Source: Pocillopora verrucosa (taxonomy: Eukaryota; Cnidaria; Anthozoa; Scleractinia; Pocilloporidae). From it: a DNA stretch of 64,000 nucleotides. Shown in pieces: positions 1 through 11,408 of the stretch (the stretch's first letter is position 1; each line of letters begins with the position of its first letter). Position numbers and translations under genes: made by a program. The stretch spans positions 2,709,082 through 2,773,081 of the forward strand of contig NC_089319.1 in NCBI RefSeq assembly GCF_036669915.1, in the 5' to 3' direction. The notes under the pieces are model-generated. The model saw only the letters and a program-made list of their open reading frames with translations. It did no database searches and had not been told where the DNA came from.

Positions 1-2078
1 AAAATACCGAGCTTTCAAATGTACATATAACAAACTTTGGCGGAAAAACAGCTTCAGCTATTTGAAATAAACAAGATCATTGTCCTTAATTTTAGTTTCC
101 TACAAGTGTTTACCTCTTAAACCTTCTCTCAGCGATATTTGTTTATGTTTATAATGACACCCCATTTAGAAATTGGAGTTCCATCATTACCGTAAATAGA
201 GAGAAGTGCCAAATTATAAAAAAGTCAATGCTGGCGGTTCCAAGCTCGTCACAAATTGTGAAACCCGAAACGACAGGAAATTCCATAAAGTGATGAGAGA
301 GGTATACTGCAGTGACAAAGCCCGCTGTTTGGGTTCAATTTACGGTAAAGAAAAATAGAGTTGATGACAAAAATCTTCTTCATTTGAAATATCTAACTTG
401 CCAAAAATTACAGTTGTTTTTTTCTGTACTTAGAAAGATTTCCGTTCATATTATGTCAAAAGTGATTATTTTGAACAAGAAGAACCTCGAAAAAATATGG
501 AAGTTGATTTAAATGGTTTCCCATCAGAAAAATAAGTCGGGAACCAAATGTTGGCTCACATGTCTCTTCAACAATTTTATCTAACGTAGGAAAACCTGAA
601 AATGTCTTATAATTTAAAAGTTCTTCCAATGAAGGCCTTGGAAGCCAGATCCGATACTGAATGATTTGGATGAATCCAATCATAAATTACGGTACACCTT
701 TTCTAAACATCAATTTGCTATTATCTTTGAGATGAAAATGGCGCTTAAAACAACACTCAGGGGTTCTCCTTCGACAATCTTTATTCAATCCTGATGTATC
801 GAGACATAGGTCGTAAGTTGCTCAGAAAACGTATGGAATTTTTTGTTGTTTAATATCCACCATCCACGGGAGATTTATTGTTTGTTCAAACTAAAGAGCT
901 TATTAGAACTTGTCATTAATCAATTTTGACGTTAATGAATGTCGGGGAAGATGAAATGGCTAATAACTTAGGACTTCAAATTATTGCGTTCCTGTATTAT
1001 TTCGAGTAAGTAGGAGGGCTAAACGAGAAAATATTTTGCTCACCGTAGTGAAGTGGGAGTTACAGCTTAACAACTTCAAACACGATATTCTAAATTCAAA
1101 AAGGAGTTTCTCTTATTCATTTCGTCGAATTAGAACAAGAGACTCACAATCTATCCAAGAACGTGGCTTATTTTATAATTTCAGACATATTTCAAGATAC
1201 AGTCTTAATTAAGAATTCGTGTTTTTGGAAAATGAAAGCTAACTGTGCGAGTGTTTTTTTTTGGCGGATACGGTTACACCAGCCTGTCTGCTCCTACACA
1301 CCGATTACCATTATCCGCAGGATTTCGTGAGCGGGACTTTCGGTACATAAGATCTATTTTTATTAACATATTTTGTGAGAATCTTCTTTGCGTCAATTAT
1401 TGACGCTTCAATTAAACTTGTAAGGAGTTTCCCCTGAGAATGAAAGTTCCCTCATTATTTTAAGACCATCAGTACTGTAACGTTTCCGTCATGGCTAAAA
1501 AGTCGTTTTCCTTCAGCGTTAGTAGCATTGCTATGGCAAGCAGCGTTTGACTTCCCGAACCGATTATTTCATGAACTCTTGAGTAAAAACCAGGCAATCA
1601 TAATTTACCCTTTGTTGAGTATAAGATGCAAGATTTAGGATGAAGACAATAGCATACAAAATGCTTCGCAAGGTACATCTTGCAAGCTTCACCACAATAC
1701 TCAGCATTTCCTTGATTGTTAATTCCATATATTTTCTATGCATGTGCTTACTTCGTTCTAAGGCGCCACTGAAACACATTCAACCAATTAAAGATGAATC
1801 TTGATCATCGGAAAATAACTCCACATGAACTTTATTCCAACATTTTGCAAAAAAAAAAGCCAATTTATCGCCTGCCTAGATGAAATCTTCCTTATTTCGT
1901 TGAAAACGCGAATGAGACTTGTCAACAGTTAAAAGATAACTATCTGATTACAACTTGAATATTAAACAGGGCCTCAAGAGCGACGCACGCTAACTGAGTT
2001 TCCTGACAAATGCGAGTCTCTTAGCTGAGACAAATCTCACGTCTTGAAAGCTGTCTTCGAAACAATTTCACAATTCTT
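1..2078. other. Left flank, no gene recognised
   Basis: AT-rich non-coding sequence upstream of the tandem array. Short open frames occur on both strands (for example 456-683 on the minus strand), but none shows a recognisable domain and none recurs elsewhere in the window. I see no RNA gene here. From about 2079 rightward the sequence becomes homologous to the repeated NLR upstream region. Confidence 0.5.
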
Positions 2079-3320
2079 AAAATGAACGCATTTTGCAGGG
2101 AGCTGATAACCAGGTGAAAACGGATTGCTGAGTGAGAGCTTCAATTCAACCTTTGAGGGTAAGAGTTTGTGGATTTTAACCCATATTGAGTTGAGTTTCA
2201 GTTTGAGCACTTTCTTTCTTTAAATTACATCGTGTATTAAACAGATCATTACGACCTCAAGTGAATCTACGCCGCACTAGTAAGCAGTTTACCTTCCCGA
2301 TTTTCTTTCGGTGGGTTGGGGTCGGCTGCACACAGGCTAAATTAAGCATGAAACTTCAAAAATGCGTTCCTAAGGGTAAAGAAAATCGCTCATAGTCAAC
2401 TTATCGATTAAATTTTACCGAGTTTGTCGAAATTATTCGACTAAAATCGGGTCATGTGTTTGTGCAACGTTTTAAATCGAAGTCCTGATAAAGTCCTGAT
2501 ACGCGATAGATCGCTTAGAAGCACGACTCGATAAGAAACTAAAAAATTAAAACAGGAGGGCTAACCAATTTAGTATTCAACGTCTGTGAAAAAATCGCTG
2601 AAGTAATTTTTAGCTTCTGCCAAGGTAACGGTAGTCTCATTCTTAGCTTCCGGTGCACAATCTCCCCTGCACAGAACTTCCAAGGTTACCACAAATAAGT
2701 TACATGTGAACATATTACTCGCCTTTTAATACGTAATATGGTGATCTTCACTCGCGTAACACTACGAATGCAAACTAAAACTTATACTTAGTATGCCGAA
2801 AGTTTAAATGTAAATTAGATGGCGGTAAAACTTCTAAGGTTGCCACATGTCAACCATGGAACAGTTTACCTATCACCTTACGACAAAAGACATCAGTACA
2901 AAGTTTTAAAAAGGCCTTGAGACTATTTTTTCTCGGAAACCAACACAGTTTGTTTTCTTTTTTAACTATAGAATACTTCAAACTGTGTTGATCATATAGA
3001 TTGTTTTGGTGGAATTTTGAATCCGAAGAAATTCTTTTTTTTCCCGGATGTGATCAACCTTTATCTTCTCCTTACATTATTTCAATATTTGAATACATTG
3101 TAAAACACGCTGGTGATTGGAATAAGGAGGCCATCAGCCAAAAGGCCCGGAATGCTGCCCTAAATCCCCATAGTTTACATGCATAGAAAGTGTCTGACCG
3201 GCTAGAAGGGAGAAGTTTTACTCGGATCTCTGTAAGGAAAGGCCAATTTGATTTCCACACTACGTGATACATATCTTCACGATCACAGCCATATGTCATG
3301 CATTTTTAATGCCACCACGC
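2079..3320 (+). repeat. Truncated tandem unit A' (NLR upstream region copy)
   Basis: Positions 2079-2667 are almost identical to 3663-4250, an offset of about 1584 bp. Positions 2700-2990 match the retroelement-derived stretch at 4600-4870, and 3001-3290 match 5745-6050. The copy ends at about 3320, where the start of unit A begins (shared landmark at about 3330, 22739 and 55731). It is therefore a partial extra unit holding only DNA upstream of an NLR gene, without the HEPN exon. It retains the start of the inverted retroelement arm seen in A, so it derives from an A-like copy. Confidence 0.8.
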
Positions 3321-4466
3321 GACCAAAGCGTTTTGAAAACCATCAGAAGCAAAATTTCACAAAAAAACTGCGGCAAGCCGAGCTAGCACTCTGTGATTGA
3401 TGTGTTCAGTAGAAATATAATCTCCATGCAAGCGTTTAGATGTGACGGAAACTACTGATAGCGCAGAGCAAAAGGTTAGTGATTCGAAACTGAAAGTGTG
3501 AGCTAACCGAATGCCCCTCCTTGAAATTGTTTGCGTCCGTTTGGCGATGAAATCCGCTTGAATATGAGATTTCATTTTAAGCTACGTATGGACTAACCTT
3601 TATCTCAATTAATTTCTTTTTCATTCTGATTGTTGCTGAGACATCGAAGTCTGACTGAGCTAAATGAACGCATTTTGCAGGGAGCTGATAACCAGGTGAA
3701 AACGGATTGCCGAGTGAGAGCTTCAATTCAACCTTTGAGGGTAAGAGTTTGTGGATTTTAACCCATATTGAGTTGAGTTTCAGTTTGAGCACTTTCTTTC
3801 TTTAAATTACATCGTGTATTAAACAGATCATTACGACCTCAAGTGAATCTACGCCGCACTAGTAAGCAGTTTACCTTCCCGATTTTCTTTCGGTGGGTTG
3901 GGGTCGGCTGCACACAGGCTAAATTAAGCATGAAACTTCAAAAATGCGTTCCTAAGGGTAAAGAAAATCGCTCATAGTCGACTTATCGATTAAATTTTAC
4001 CGAGTTTGTCGAAATTATTCGACTAAAATCGGGTCATGTGTTTGTGCAACGTTTTAAATCGAAGTCCTGATAAAGTCCTGATACGCGATAGATCGCTTAG
4101 AAGCATGACTCGATAAGAAACTAAAAAATTAAAACAGGAGGGCTAACCAATTTAGTATTCAACGTCTGTGAAAAAATCGCTGAGGTAATTTTTAGCTTCT
4201 GCTAAGGTAACGGTAGTCTCATTCTTAGCTTCCTGTGTACAATCTCAACAGCACCTCGTGCTATTTTGTATTTCCCGTTCATGCTGTATATATTGTGCTT
4301 CCCTTGTGTATCTACTGCCAGGTCGATCTCCTGAGTCTCTATCCACATTATATATGGCAATGTGAAATAAGTTACATGTGAACAATTTATATCCTGAATG
4401 TAAAAGGATAGTTGTCGTCAGGACATAAAACTTATCGGTGATGAACATTAAACCAGTATGTTGTGT

Positions 4467-5500
4467 ATTTATTCTAAGGCCTCTTCTGTCAGATTAATTG
4501 ATGATTCAAGTTGCTTACCTTTTATGAGGAAGCTAAAATTTCAAAATCTCTAATTGCATTTAAGAGACTACGGGGAGAATCGCCTGTGTATATTTCTCGC
4601 CTTTTAACACGTAATATGGTGATCTTCACTCGCGTAACACTACGAATGCAAACTAAAACTTATAATTAGTATGCTGAAAGTTTAAACGTAAATTAGACGG
4701 CGGTAAAACTTCCAAGGTTACCACATGTCATTCATGGAACAGTTTACCTATCACCTCACGACAAAAGACATCAGTACAAAGTTTTAAAAAGGCCTTGAGG
4801 CAATTTTTTTTCGGAAACCAACACAGTTTGCTTTTTTTTTTAACTCGAGAATGCTTCAAACTGTGTTGGCTTCCAAGAAAAATTGCCTCAAGGCCCTTTT
4901 AAAACTTTGTACTGATGTCTTTTGTCTTTTGCCTTTTTACACGTGGTAACATTGGAAGTTTTACCGCCGTCTAATTTACGTTTAAACTTTCAGCAAAATA
5001 ATTGTAAGTTTTAGTTTGCATGAACCTCATGCAAACTAAAACTTATAATTAGTATGCCGAAAGTTTAAACGTAAATTAGACGGCGGTAAAACTTCCAATG
5101 CTACCACATGTCAACCATGGAACAGTTTACCTATCACCTTACAACAAAATGACATCAGTACAAAGTTTTTTAAACTGAGGCCTTGAGGCAATTTTTTTCT
5201 CGGAAACCAAACAGTTGGAAACATTCTATTGTTTAATAGGTTCCTTTTTTATAGTTTCTTGACTCTGTCATTTGGTCGTTGAGATCTACTTTATTTTAGA
5301 TTTTATCATAGGATTTTAAATTTTTTCTTAACTGTTCTTTGATTTCTATAATAATGTATTTATTTTTACTCATCAATATCTATATTCGCATAAGTATTAT
5401 CACATTTATTGTATGAGGGCCACAAGTTTATATGCCTTTTGGCTATTAATTGCTACTCTCTGTAAATAAAGAGTTTACTTACTTACTCACCTACTTTGGT
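4467..5500 (+). mobile_element. 5'-truncated CR1/L2-like non-LTR retrotransposon with inverted triplication (unit A)
   Basis: The plus strand encodes a degenerate C-terminus of a non-LTR reverse transcriptase, with the family hallmarks GGKT, CQPWNSLP and SFKKALRQFF around 4695-4830. A 3' untranslated region follows, ending with a (TTAC)n tail at about 5473-5490. Inside, 4640-4845 is followed by its inverted copy at 4853-5026 and by a further direct copy at 5027-5220, giving direct-inverted-direct order. Unit C carries the same insertion without the inversion (56894-57316). Unit B has the uninterrupted target near 23930. The element is dead: stops and frameshifts are frequent. A short part is also present in A' (2718-2990). 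Confidence 0.8.
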
Positions 5501-6376
5501 GTTTATCAATGTCATCGATAGGAGTCTTTGCGAAAAATCGGCTTCGGTTGATAATTATGTCTCAGGATAATATCATACGTATACAGTGATTTCCTTTAAA
5601 AATCAATTTATCATACTGAAATATTATCGAGGCCTAAAAACGCATCGATGTAAGAGTAAACATATGATTAGATTGAGTTTATTTCAAAAATTTTGCCATA
5701 GGTTAAACAATACTGAAGTGTAAAGGAGTATGATCATATACATTGTTTTGGTGAAATTCTGAATCCGCAGAAATTCTTTTTTCCCGGATGCGATCAACCT
5801 TTGTCTTCTCCTTACATTATTTAAACATTTGAATACATTGTAAGACACGCTGGTGATTGTAATTAGTAGGCCATCGGCCAAAAGGCCGGGAATGCTGCCA
5901 TAAATTCCCCTAGCTTACATACCTGGAAAGTTTCTGACCGGCTAGAAGGGAGAAATTTTACTCGGATTTCTGTAAGAAAATGCCAATTTGATTTTCATAC
6001 TACGTGATTCATATCTTCACGATCACAGCCATATGTCACGCTTTTTAATGACACGCAAAAGTAGATTTGAAGAGATTTGCAAGCAATTTTAATAGCGCAA
6101 CCAGTGTTCCAGAGGTATTTAAATCTAGTTTAATGTAATACGCTTGCTGGCCTTGAGATGTAACGGACATTTTTGGAAGTGTGGATAAAAAGTTAAGATA
6201 TTAAAATCGAACATCAAACTTACTGAAAATTTTGTCTGGGTCAATTTGTTTTTTCAATCGGATATCTTATTCATTCTACCAGCGCTGAACCAAGGAGGCT
6301 GACGAACAAGCAGCGACCAAATTTCTTGGTTAAAGAGTCATTGACCTTTACTCAATTAACGATCCAGTATTTCCTC
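5501..6376 (+). other. NLR-A upstream region
   Basis: Non-coding sequence conserved in all units (compare 23940-24734 and 57317-58005) leading to the HEPN exon. The part nearest the ATG is the best conserved. I could not identify a TATA box or a transcription start with confidence. The open frame beginning upstream of the ATG in unit A is closed by an in-frame TAA at the same place in unit B, which supports the downstream ATG as the start. Confidence 0.5.
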
Positions 6377-7067
6377 ATGGCCACCGCTGCAGCACCTTCG
6401 TTTCATTCGACAAAAGAGACAACCAATTACGCCCGCTTATGCAGGCTTCTGGTGGGTGTCAGTGCACATATCTTGAGAGAGACATTTGACAAAAGGCGTC
6501 CGCCAGGAAACCTGGACACAGTTTTGTCCAGTCCTCCGATTCATCGAGTACTAAAATCACTCCGAAATAAAAAAATACTCAATCCTTCACAATGGGACAA
6601 ACTGTACCCCGCCATCAAGTCTTCTGTTTCATCAAAGAATTTCGATATCACGCTACTGATGGTCCTGCTGAGGAACATTTGTGGTCTTGCTCCTCCGGCT
6701 ACCGGCTGGGACACACTTCCTCCTGCAGCAGACACAACCCTTGAGGCAGATATCATTCGTATCAAGTGCTACAGAAACACAGTTTACGGTCATGCCAGCG
6801 AGGCCTCAGTTGATGACGCAACCTTCAATCGATACTGGCGGGACATCCAGGATGCATTGGTGAGACTGGGAGGAGCTGGTTACCAAAGTGCTATCGATGA
6901 TCTGAAAAAGGAATGCATGGACCCTTATATCGAAGAACACTATAAAGAGCTTCTTAAACAGTGGGTAGTGGATGAAGTCAGCATCAAAGAAAGATTGGAT
7001 GAAATGACAGAGCTATTAAAGGAAGCAATCGCTAATCCTACAAAAAATTTTAAAGCAGGAGACAAAG
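6377..7067 (+). CDS. NLR-A exon 1: DZIP3-type HEPN domain
   Basis: This exon encodes about 230 residues matching the HEPN domain found in DZIP3 and at the N-terminus of many cnidarian NLRs. HEPN proteins often act as RNases; this family (Pfam HEPN_DZIP3) is poorly characterised and may instead serve in signalling or oligomerisation. The hallmark motif is visible as R133-N134-x4-H139 (CYRNTVYGH). The start chosen is the ATG at 6377 (MATAAAPSF); the longer frame to the left begins without ATG. The donor after GACAAAG at 7067 is phase 1, the same as in the B and C copies. In unit A the partner NACHT exon and its acceptor are deleted, so this exon either belongs to a dead gene, is expressed alone (reading into a stop at 7079-7081), or splices to something unrecognised. 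Confidence 0.8.
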
Positions 7068-7634
7068 GTATTGTGTATTAACGGTAAAATCTGTATACGG
7101 CCTTTTGATCTTTCTTGAGAAAAGAAGAAGATTAAAGGGCCTCTCATCAGAGGGTAATAAGCAATTTAGCAATCAGTTCATTTCAGTATTATAAAATGCC
7201 CACCTTTAAAAATATCTCCCACTGGAACTGACCCTTTCCTCTTGGACCCAAAATTGGAAAAAGACCGGGTGTTGTCTTTTCCATGTTTTTTTTCGGGTGA
7301 TAGGCGAGTTATTTTTTATTATTTTTTTGTTACTTCTACGGGGAGTGAAGAGAATCAATAGTTGCAATAGATTCCCTATAAAGGTTAGTTCCGCCAAAAG
7401 CTGCAGTAAGTCTTAGAGTATTTACCTGGTCAGGTTCGTCGAAAGAAAGAGATGGAAAAAAGCTAAAATTCTCATTGAAGTGGAGATGACAGGGAGCATT
7501 CTCTCCCCTAAGTGTCCTCACGCCTTACTTAATCTCCAGCGGAAAAACAAAAACTATGTGTTTTCTGAGTCAAAGATTTTCCTCCCGTACCACAGATTCC
7601 TGGATCCCCTCCCGAAATGGGTCGGTTAGTGTCG

Positions 7635-7798
7635 GTAATCATATGATTTCGAGTACAATTTAAGATAAAAGAGCACGAGTAAATTTTTGAAATGCGAACA
7701 AATTGCACAAGCCTGTAGGGCGAGTGCAATTTGTAGTTTTTGAAAAATTTACAAATGCAACTTTATCCCGTATTGAACGAGAAAAATCATGCGATTAC
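7635..7798. repeat. 164-bp palindromic MITE-like element (family P1), copy A1
   Basis: The whole stretch folds on itself. It starts GTAATCATATGATTT and ends AAATCATGCGATTAC, and the centre is a pair of arms reading ACAAATTGCAC...GTGCAATTTGT. The roughly 80-base arms pair imperfectly along their length. Related copies lie at about 10105-10225, 26013-26470 (interrupted), 34528-34668, 38745-38928, 59239-59401 and 63030-63213. Confidence 0.8.
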
Positions 7799-7812
7799 TT
7801 GTTAATAATGTA

Positions 7813-8244
7813 CTACCAAAATATGACTCTGTTCTCCTCTATAGTTGTTGTTTTTTTCATGTCATGGCTCACTGGTTCGGCCACTTCCCTTTGCCTTGTG
7901 CTGAAGTAGTCGACGTTTTTCCCTAGAATTTGGTTCGAGCTTTTAAATTCACTGTCACGAACAATCGGGTTTTTGTGCTCTTTGTCTGTAAGGTATCGGT
8001 CGACGGCAATAATCAGCACACGAAAGATATCACGCTCGTTATCTTCCCCGTCTTTCTTGCGAACTATTGCGTAAAATTCCTCGAGAAGTTTGTTTAGTGC
8101 CTCCGATTCATATTTTTCAACGCCCAAAACTTCCAGACTTTTGGCCAGTTGTTTGTGCTTTGTTTTGTATTTATATTTTTGGCATTCTCCATCAAATTCT
8201 GAATTTGAAAGTTTGTTACCTTCTCCTAACCTATCCGTCATTTT
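7813..8244 (-). pseudogene. Crypton-type (DUF3504) tyrosine recombinase N-terminal fragment, copy A
   Basis: The minus strand encodes about 140 residues resembling the N-terminal SAM-like region of Crypton/KIAA1958-like tyrosine recombinases: [18 protein letters not shown], then VDRYL, then VRDSEFKSSNQIL. In copy C the frame continues to GKGKRPN, which is also typical of this family just before the catalytic domain. The catalytic R-H-R-Y region is absent. Fragments at the same place in units B and C show it is an old insertion in the NLR intron, antisense to the NLR. It is unlikely to be functional. The family assignment rests on recall of motif order. Confidence 0.65.
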
Positions 8245-8439
8245 GTTTTGGTGCACTTTCGTGACTCTCCTGGCAATCAAATAATTTTCATCTTTCTACA
8301 CTCAATTTCAACTTTTTGCCCTCAGTCTCAACTTTGGGCACTTTTTGGGATTAATTGACGTGTTCTCAGCCAATGAATCTTCTGAAGCGCTCGCATGCAA
8401 ATTATTAAGAATGAAAAAAATTTAACCTATAATAATTTG

Positions 8440-9836
8440 CTTACCTTACTATGCTTCTGTGTCTTTTACATTAAATGTTTTTGGTGCACTCAATGCAGAG
8501 GACGAATCTGAATGGAGTAAAATCACCGAACTTAGGCTGAGAGGTCGGAAGATCACCGATACCGGTGTTGCCAGTGTATGTCAAGCATTACAGACACCAA
8601 CGTGTGAAGTCACCAAACTTTATCTGAATGCTAATCAGATCACCGATGCCGGTGTTGCCATTCTATGTCAAGCATTACTTGCACCATCATGTGAAGTCAC
8701 CGAACTTAGTCTGGCTGCTAATCAGATCACCGATGTCGGTGTTGCCAGTCTATGTCAAGCATTACAGACACCAACATGTAAAGTCAGCACACTTTATCTA
8801 GGTTGTAATCAGATCACCGATGCCGGTGTTGCCAGTCTATGTCAAGCATTAAAGACACCAACATGTAAAGTCACCAAACTTCTTCTGGGTGATAATCAGA
8901 TCACCAATGCCGGTGTTGCCAGTCTATGTGAAGCATTACAGACACCAACATGTAAAGTCACCGAACTTGATCTGGGTGGTAATCAGATCGCCGATACCGG
9001 TGTTTCCAGTCTATGTCAAGCATTACAGACACCAACATGTAAAGTCACCAAACTTGATCTGGGTGGTAATCAGATCACCAATGACGGTGTTGCCAGTCTA
9101 TGTGAAGCATTACAGACACCAACATGTAAAGTCACTGTTCTTAATCTGAAAGATAATCAGGTCACCGATACCGGTGTTGCCAGTCTATGTAAAGCATTAA
9201 AGACACCAACATGTAAAGTCACCGAACTTGATCTGGGTGATAATCGGATCATCGATGCCGGTGTTGCCACTCTATGTCAAGCATTACAGACACTAACATG
9301 TACAGTCACCGTTCTTAATCTGAAAGATAATCAGGTCACCGATACCGGTGTTACCAGTCTATGTCAAGCATTACAGACACCAACATGTAAAGTCACCATG
9401 CTTTATCTGGGAGATAACCAGATCACCGATGCCGGTGTTGCCAATCTATGTCAAGCATTAAAGACACTAACATGTAGAGTCACCGACCTTGGTCTGGAAG
9501 ATAATCTGATCACCGATGCCGGTGTTGCCAGTCTATGTGAAGCATTACAGACACCAACATGTAAAGTCACCGAACTTGATCTGGGTGGTAATCAGATCAC
9601 CGATGCCGGTGTTGCCAGTCTATGTCAAGCATTACAGACACCAACATGTAAAGTCACAACACTTTATCTGAATAACAATCAGATCACCGATGCCAGTGTT
9701 ACCAGTCTATGTCAAGCATTACAGACACCAACATGTAAAGTCACCGAACTTGATCTGCGTGGTACTCATATCACCGATACCGGTGTTGCCAGTCTACGTC
9801 AAGCATCACAAACAGCAGCATGTAAAGTCCTCTCTT
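8440..9836 (+). pseudogene. NLR-A exon 2 remnant: LRR array without NACHT
   Basis: An open frame of about 15 leucine-rich repeats, each 29 residues (87 bp), with consensus [20 protein letters not shown]. It is homologous to the LRR parts of NLR-B and NLR-C. The left edge is a deletion junction at about 8430-8450: intron sequence homologous to 35200-35288 of unit B runs directly into sequence homologous to about 37070, removing the splice acceptor, the linker and the whole NACHT domain (about 1.8 kb). There is no ATG at the start. The C-terminus is also broken: after residues ACKVLS the frame stops, while codons for the family tail follow out of frame (about 9868-9940). Best read as a pseudogene, although the LRR frame is still open. 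Confidence 0.8.
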
Positions 9837-10104
9837 AATCTAAGTGAAAGTCACGTCACAGAGCCGGTGAGAACCGTCTAATGTATATTTTCGAAAAAAA
9901 CCGTCATATCTTCAATTTTTGTGATAGAGAAGACATTGAGTAATAGTTCTAGTTTTGGAAAAGATATACGAAAGTTCAAAGACACAGGGTAGACAAATAC
10001 AATGCAATAGAGAACGCTTAAACGCTGTAAACGCATTATCTTTTTGTTGTTCTTAAAATGCATTTATCACTTAATAATTGTATAAATTATAGATTTTCAT
10101 CGAG

Positions 10105-10225
10105 AAATCACAAGATTTCGGGTAAAATTTGGGATCAATTAGCACGAGTGAACTGTTCAAAGGCTAACAAAATTGCACGAGCCCGTAAGGCGAGTGAAAT
10201 TTGTCTTCCTTGGAAAATATACGAG
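10105..10225. repeat. P1 palindrome, partial copy A2
   Basis: The left arm and centre of the P1 palindrome (ATTGCACGAGCC... core) lie downstream of the LRR array. The right arm is cut short and runs into Crypton-related sequence. The equivalent copies in B and C keep more of the right arm and carry a telomeric-type repeat. Confidence 0.65.
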
Positions 10226-10415
10226 TGCTTGCCTTTGTGCTGTTGTTGGATAAGTCAGGGTTTCCCAGCGAGAGGTTGTTTCGAGCTTTTAAACGTCCTG
10301 TCACGAAAAATCGAGCGTTCGCTTCCTTTGTCAGTTAGTTATAGCTTGATGGCAATCTTTCCCGGCTCTCTGACGAACTGTTGCATAAACTTTATTATGC
10401 CTATTCAGCTTTTTT
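10226..10415 (-). pseudogene. Second Crypton-type fragment, downstream of NLR-A LRRs
   Basis: This stretch is a diverged copy of the Crypton fragment in the intron. Compare the run starting CGAGCTTTTAAAC at about 10282 with the similar run near 59540. It is in the same orientation and, like the intron copy, lies directly to the right of a P1 palindrome. Shorter remnants occur at the same place in units B (about 38985-39030) and C (about 63275-63320). Not coding. Confidence 0.5.
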
Positions 10416-11402
10416 AATCCATTATGAAGGTAATGATTGTGTTTGATGTTTTTACTCGTAGTTCTATTAAAAAATTGTGAAGTGGTTGCTCTTTGCGATT
10501 TTATGGCCTACACCGCGCATCTCAGTCATTAGACAACGCAAGTAAGCATTTTGTGCGATCGCGAATATTGCTTACCATGACCGATTAAGGGCCAGACAAA
10601 TAAGGGGTGGGGAGGGATAGGGTGATAGAGTAAGGAAACAAAGCCTTGATGATATCCGTCTTGATCACGACAGTACTTTAACTCTTTATTCATAATTTTA
10701 AAAAGGGTTCAAGCCTATTTGCATCACTTAGAGAGCGTGAAGAGCGGAGTCAGAATTCGGACGTTGTGAAGTATTTGTTTTCGTATTATTTTCACGACTG
10801 CTCTAAAAGTTTACCCCGTTATTTTACGCTTGGTGACCTTAGAGTAAACTTTGATCGACTTGGACTGCTAAGATTCGCCAAGAGCAGACGTCGGAATCTC
10901 ACGTTTAGTTTACAATTCTAGAATATAGGATTTCCAGCCGATTGAAAGCGCATCTCCGGGTCCCAACAATATCTCTATCTAACTTCTCTGTTTTCTTCAA
11001 TTTTACCACCGTCAATTATCGATTTCTGAGCGTGTTCGTTAATTGGGACACATTCCAAAATCCTCCCTTAACCTTTTGTGCATTCCTGCGACTAAACAGT
11101 TCCCCACCCTACCCGGGTCTAGTCATCGTTTAACTGGGATTCATCGAGTCTTTTATCCCTAATCGAGCAGGACGTTTTGAACTTGACTTTCAAATACCTA
11201 AATTTTAGCCATTCTTACTGAAGATTCAAACGGATACTTCAAGTACTAATCACAAAAAAGAAGTTCCTGATTTTGTTCATTGTTCAGGAGAACCGTGATG
11301 ACCGGTCTATTAATAAAAATCACCAACAGTCCTCTCTCTCTCCTAGCTTTAACATAGCGGAAAAAAGGAACAAAACAATACAACTATAACAAAGTGAAAA
11401 CC
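10416..11402. other. NLR/BTAF1 intergenic region, unit A
   Basis: Non-coding spacer between the convergent NLR-A and BTAF1-A copies, conserved in units B (about 39040-39727) and C (about 63340-63697). It contains a short G-rich tract (about 10600-10625) that is longer in unit C (63417-63450). No gene seen. Confidence 0.5.
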
Positions 11403-11408
11403 TTTATT
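11403..11408 (-). promoter_or_regulatory. Polyadenylation signal AATAAA of BTAF1-A
   Basis: AATAAA on the minus strand, 341 bp downstream of the BTAF1-A stop codon. The same hexamer in the same local context is present in B (39728-39733) and C (63698-63703). Confidence 0.55.

Noticed and set aside
456..683. Minus-strand 75-codon frame near the left edge
   Set aside because: No recognisable domain, no second copy, length expected by chance in this base composition.
5027..5220. Twin-priming origin for the inverted segment in the A retroelement
   Set aside because: Unit C carries the same insertion without the inversion, so the rearrangement happened after integration.
6326..6376. Upstream extension of the HEPN frame
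   Set aside because: No ATG in the extension in A, and copy B has an in-frame TAA there.
8639..9800. CRISPR-like array of regular repeats
   Set aside because: The repeats are contiguous 87-bp coding LRR units without spacers, in a eukaryotic gene.
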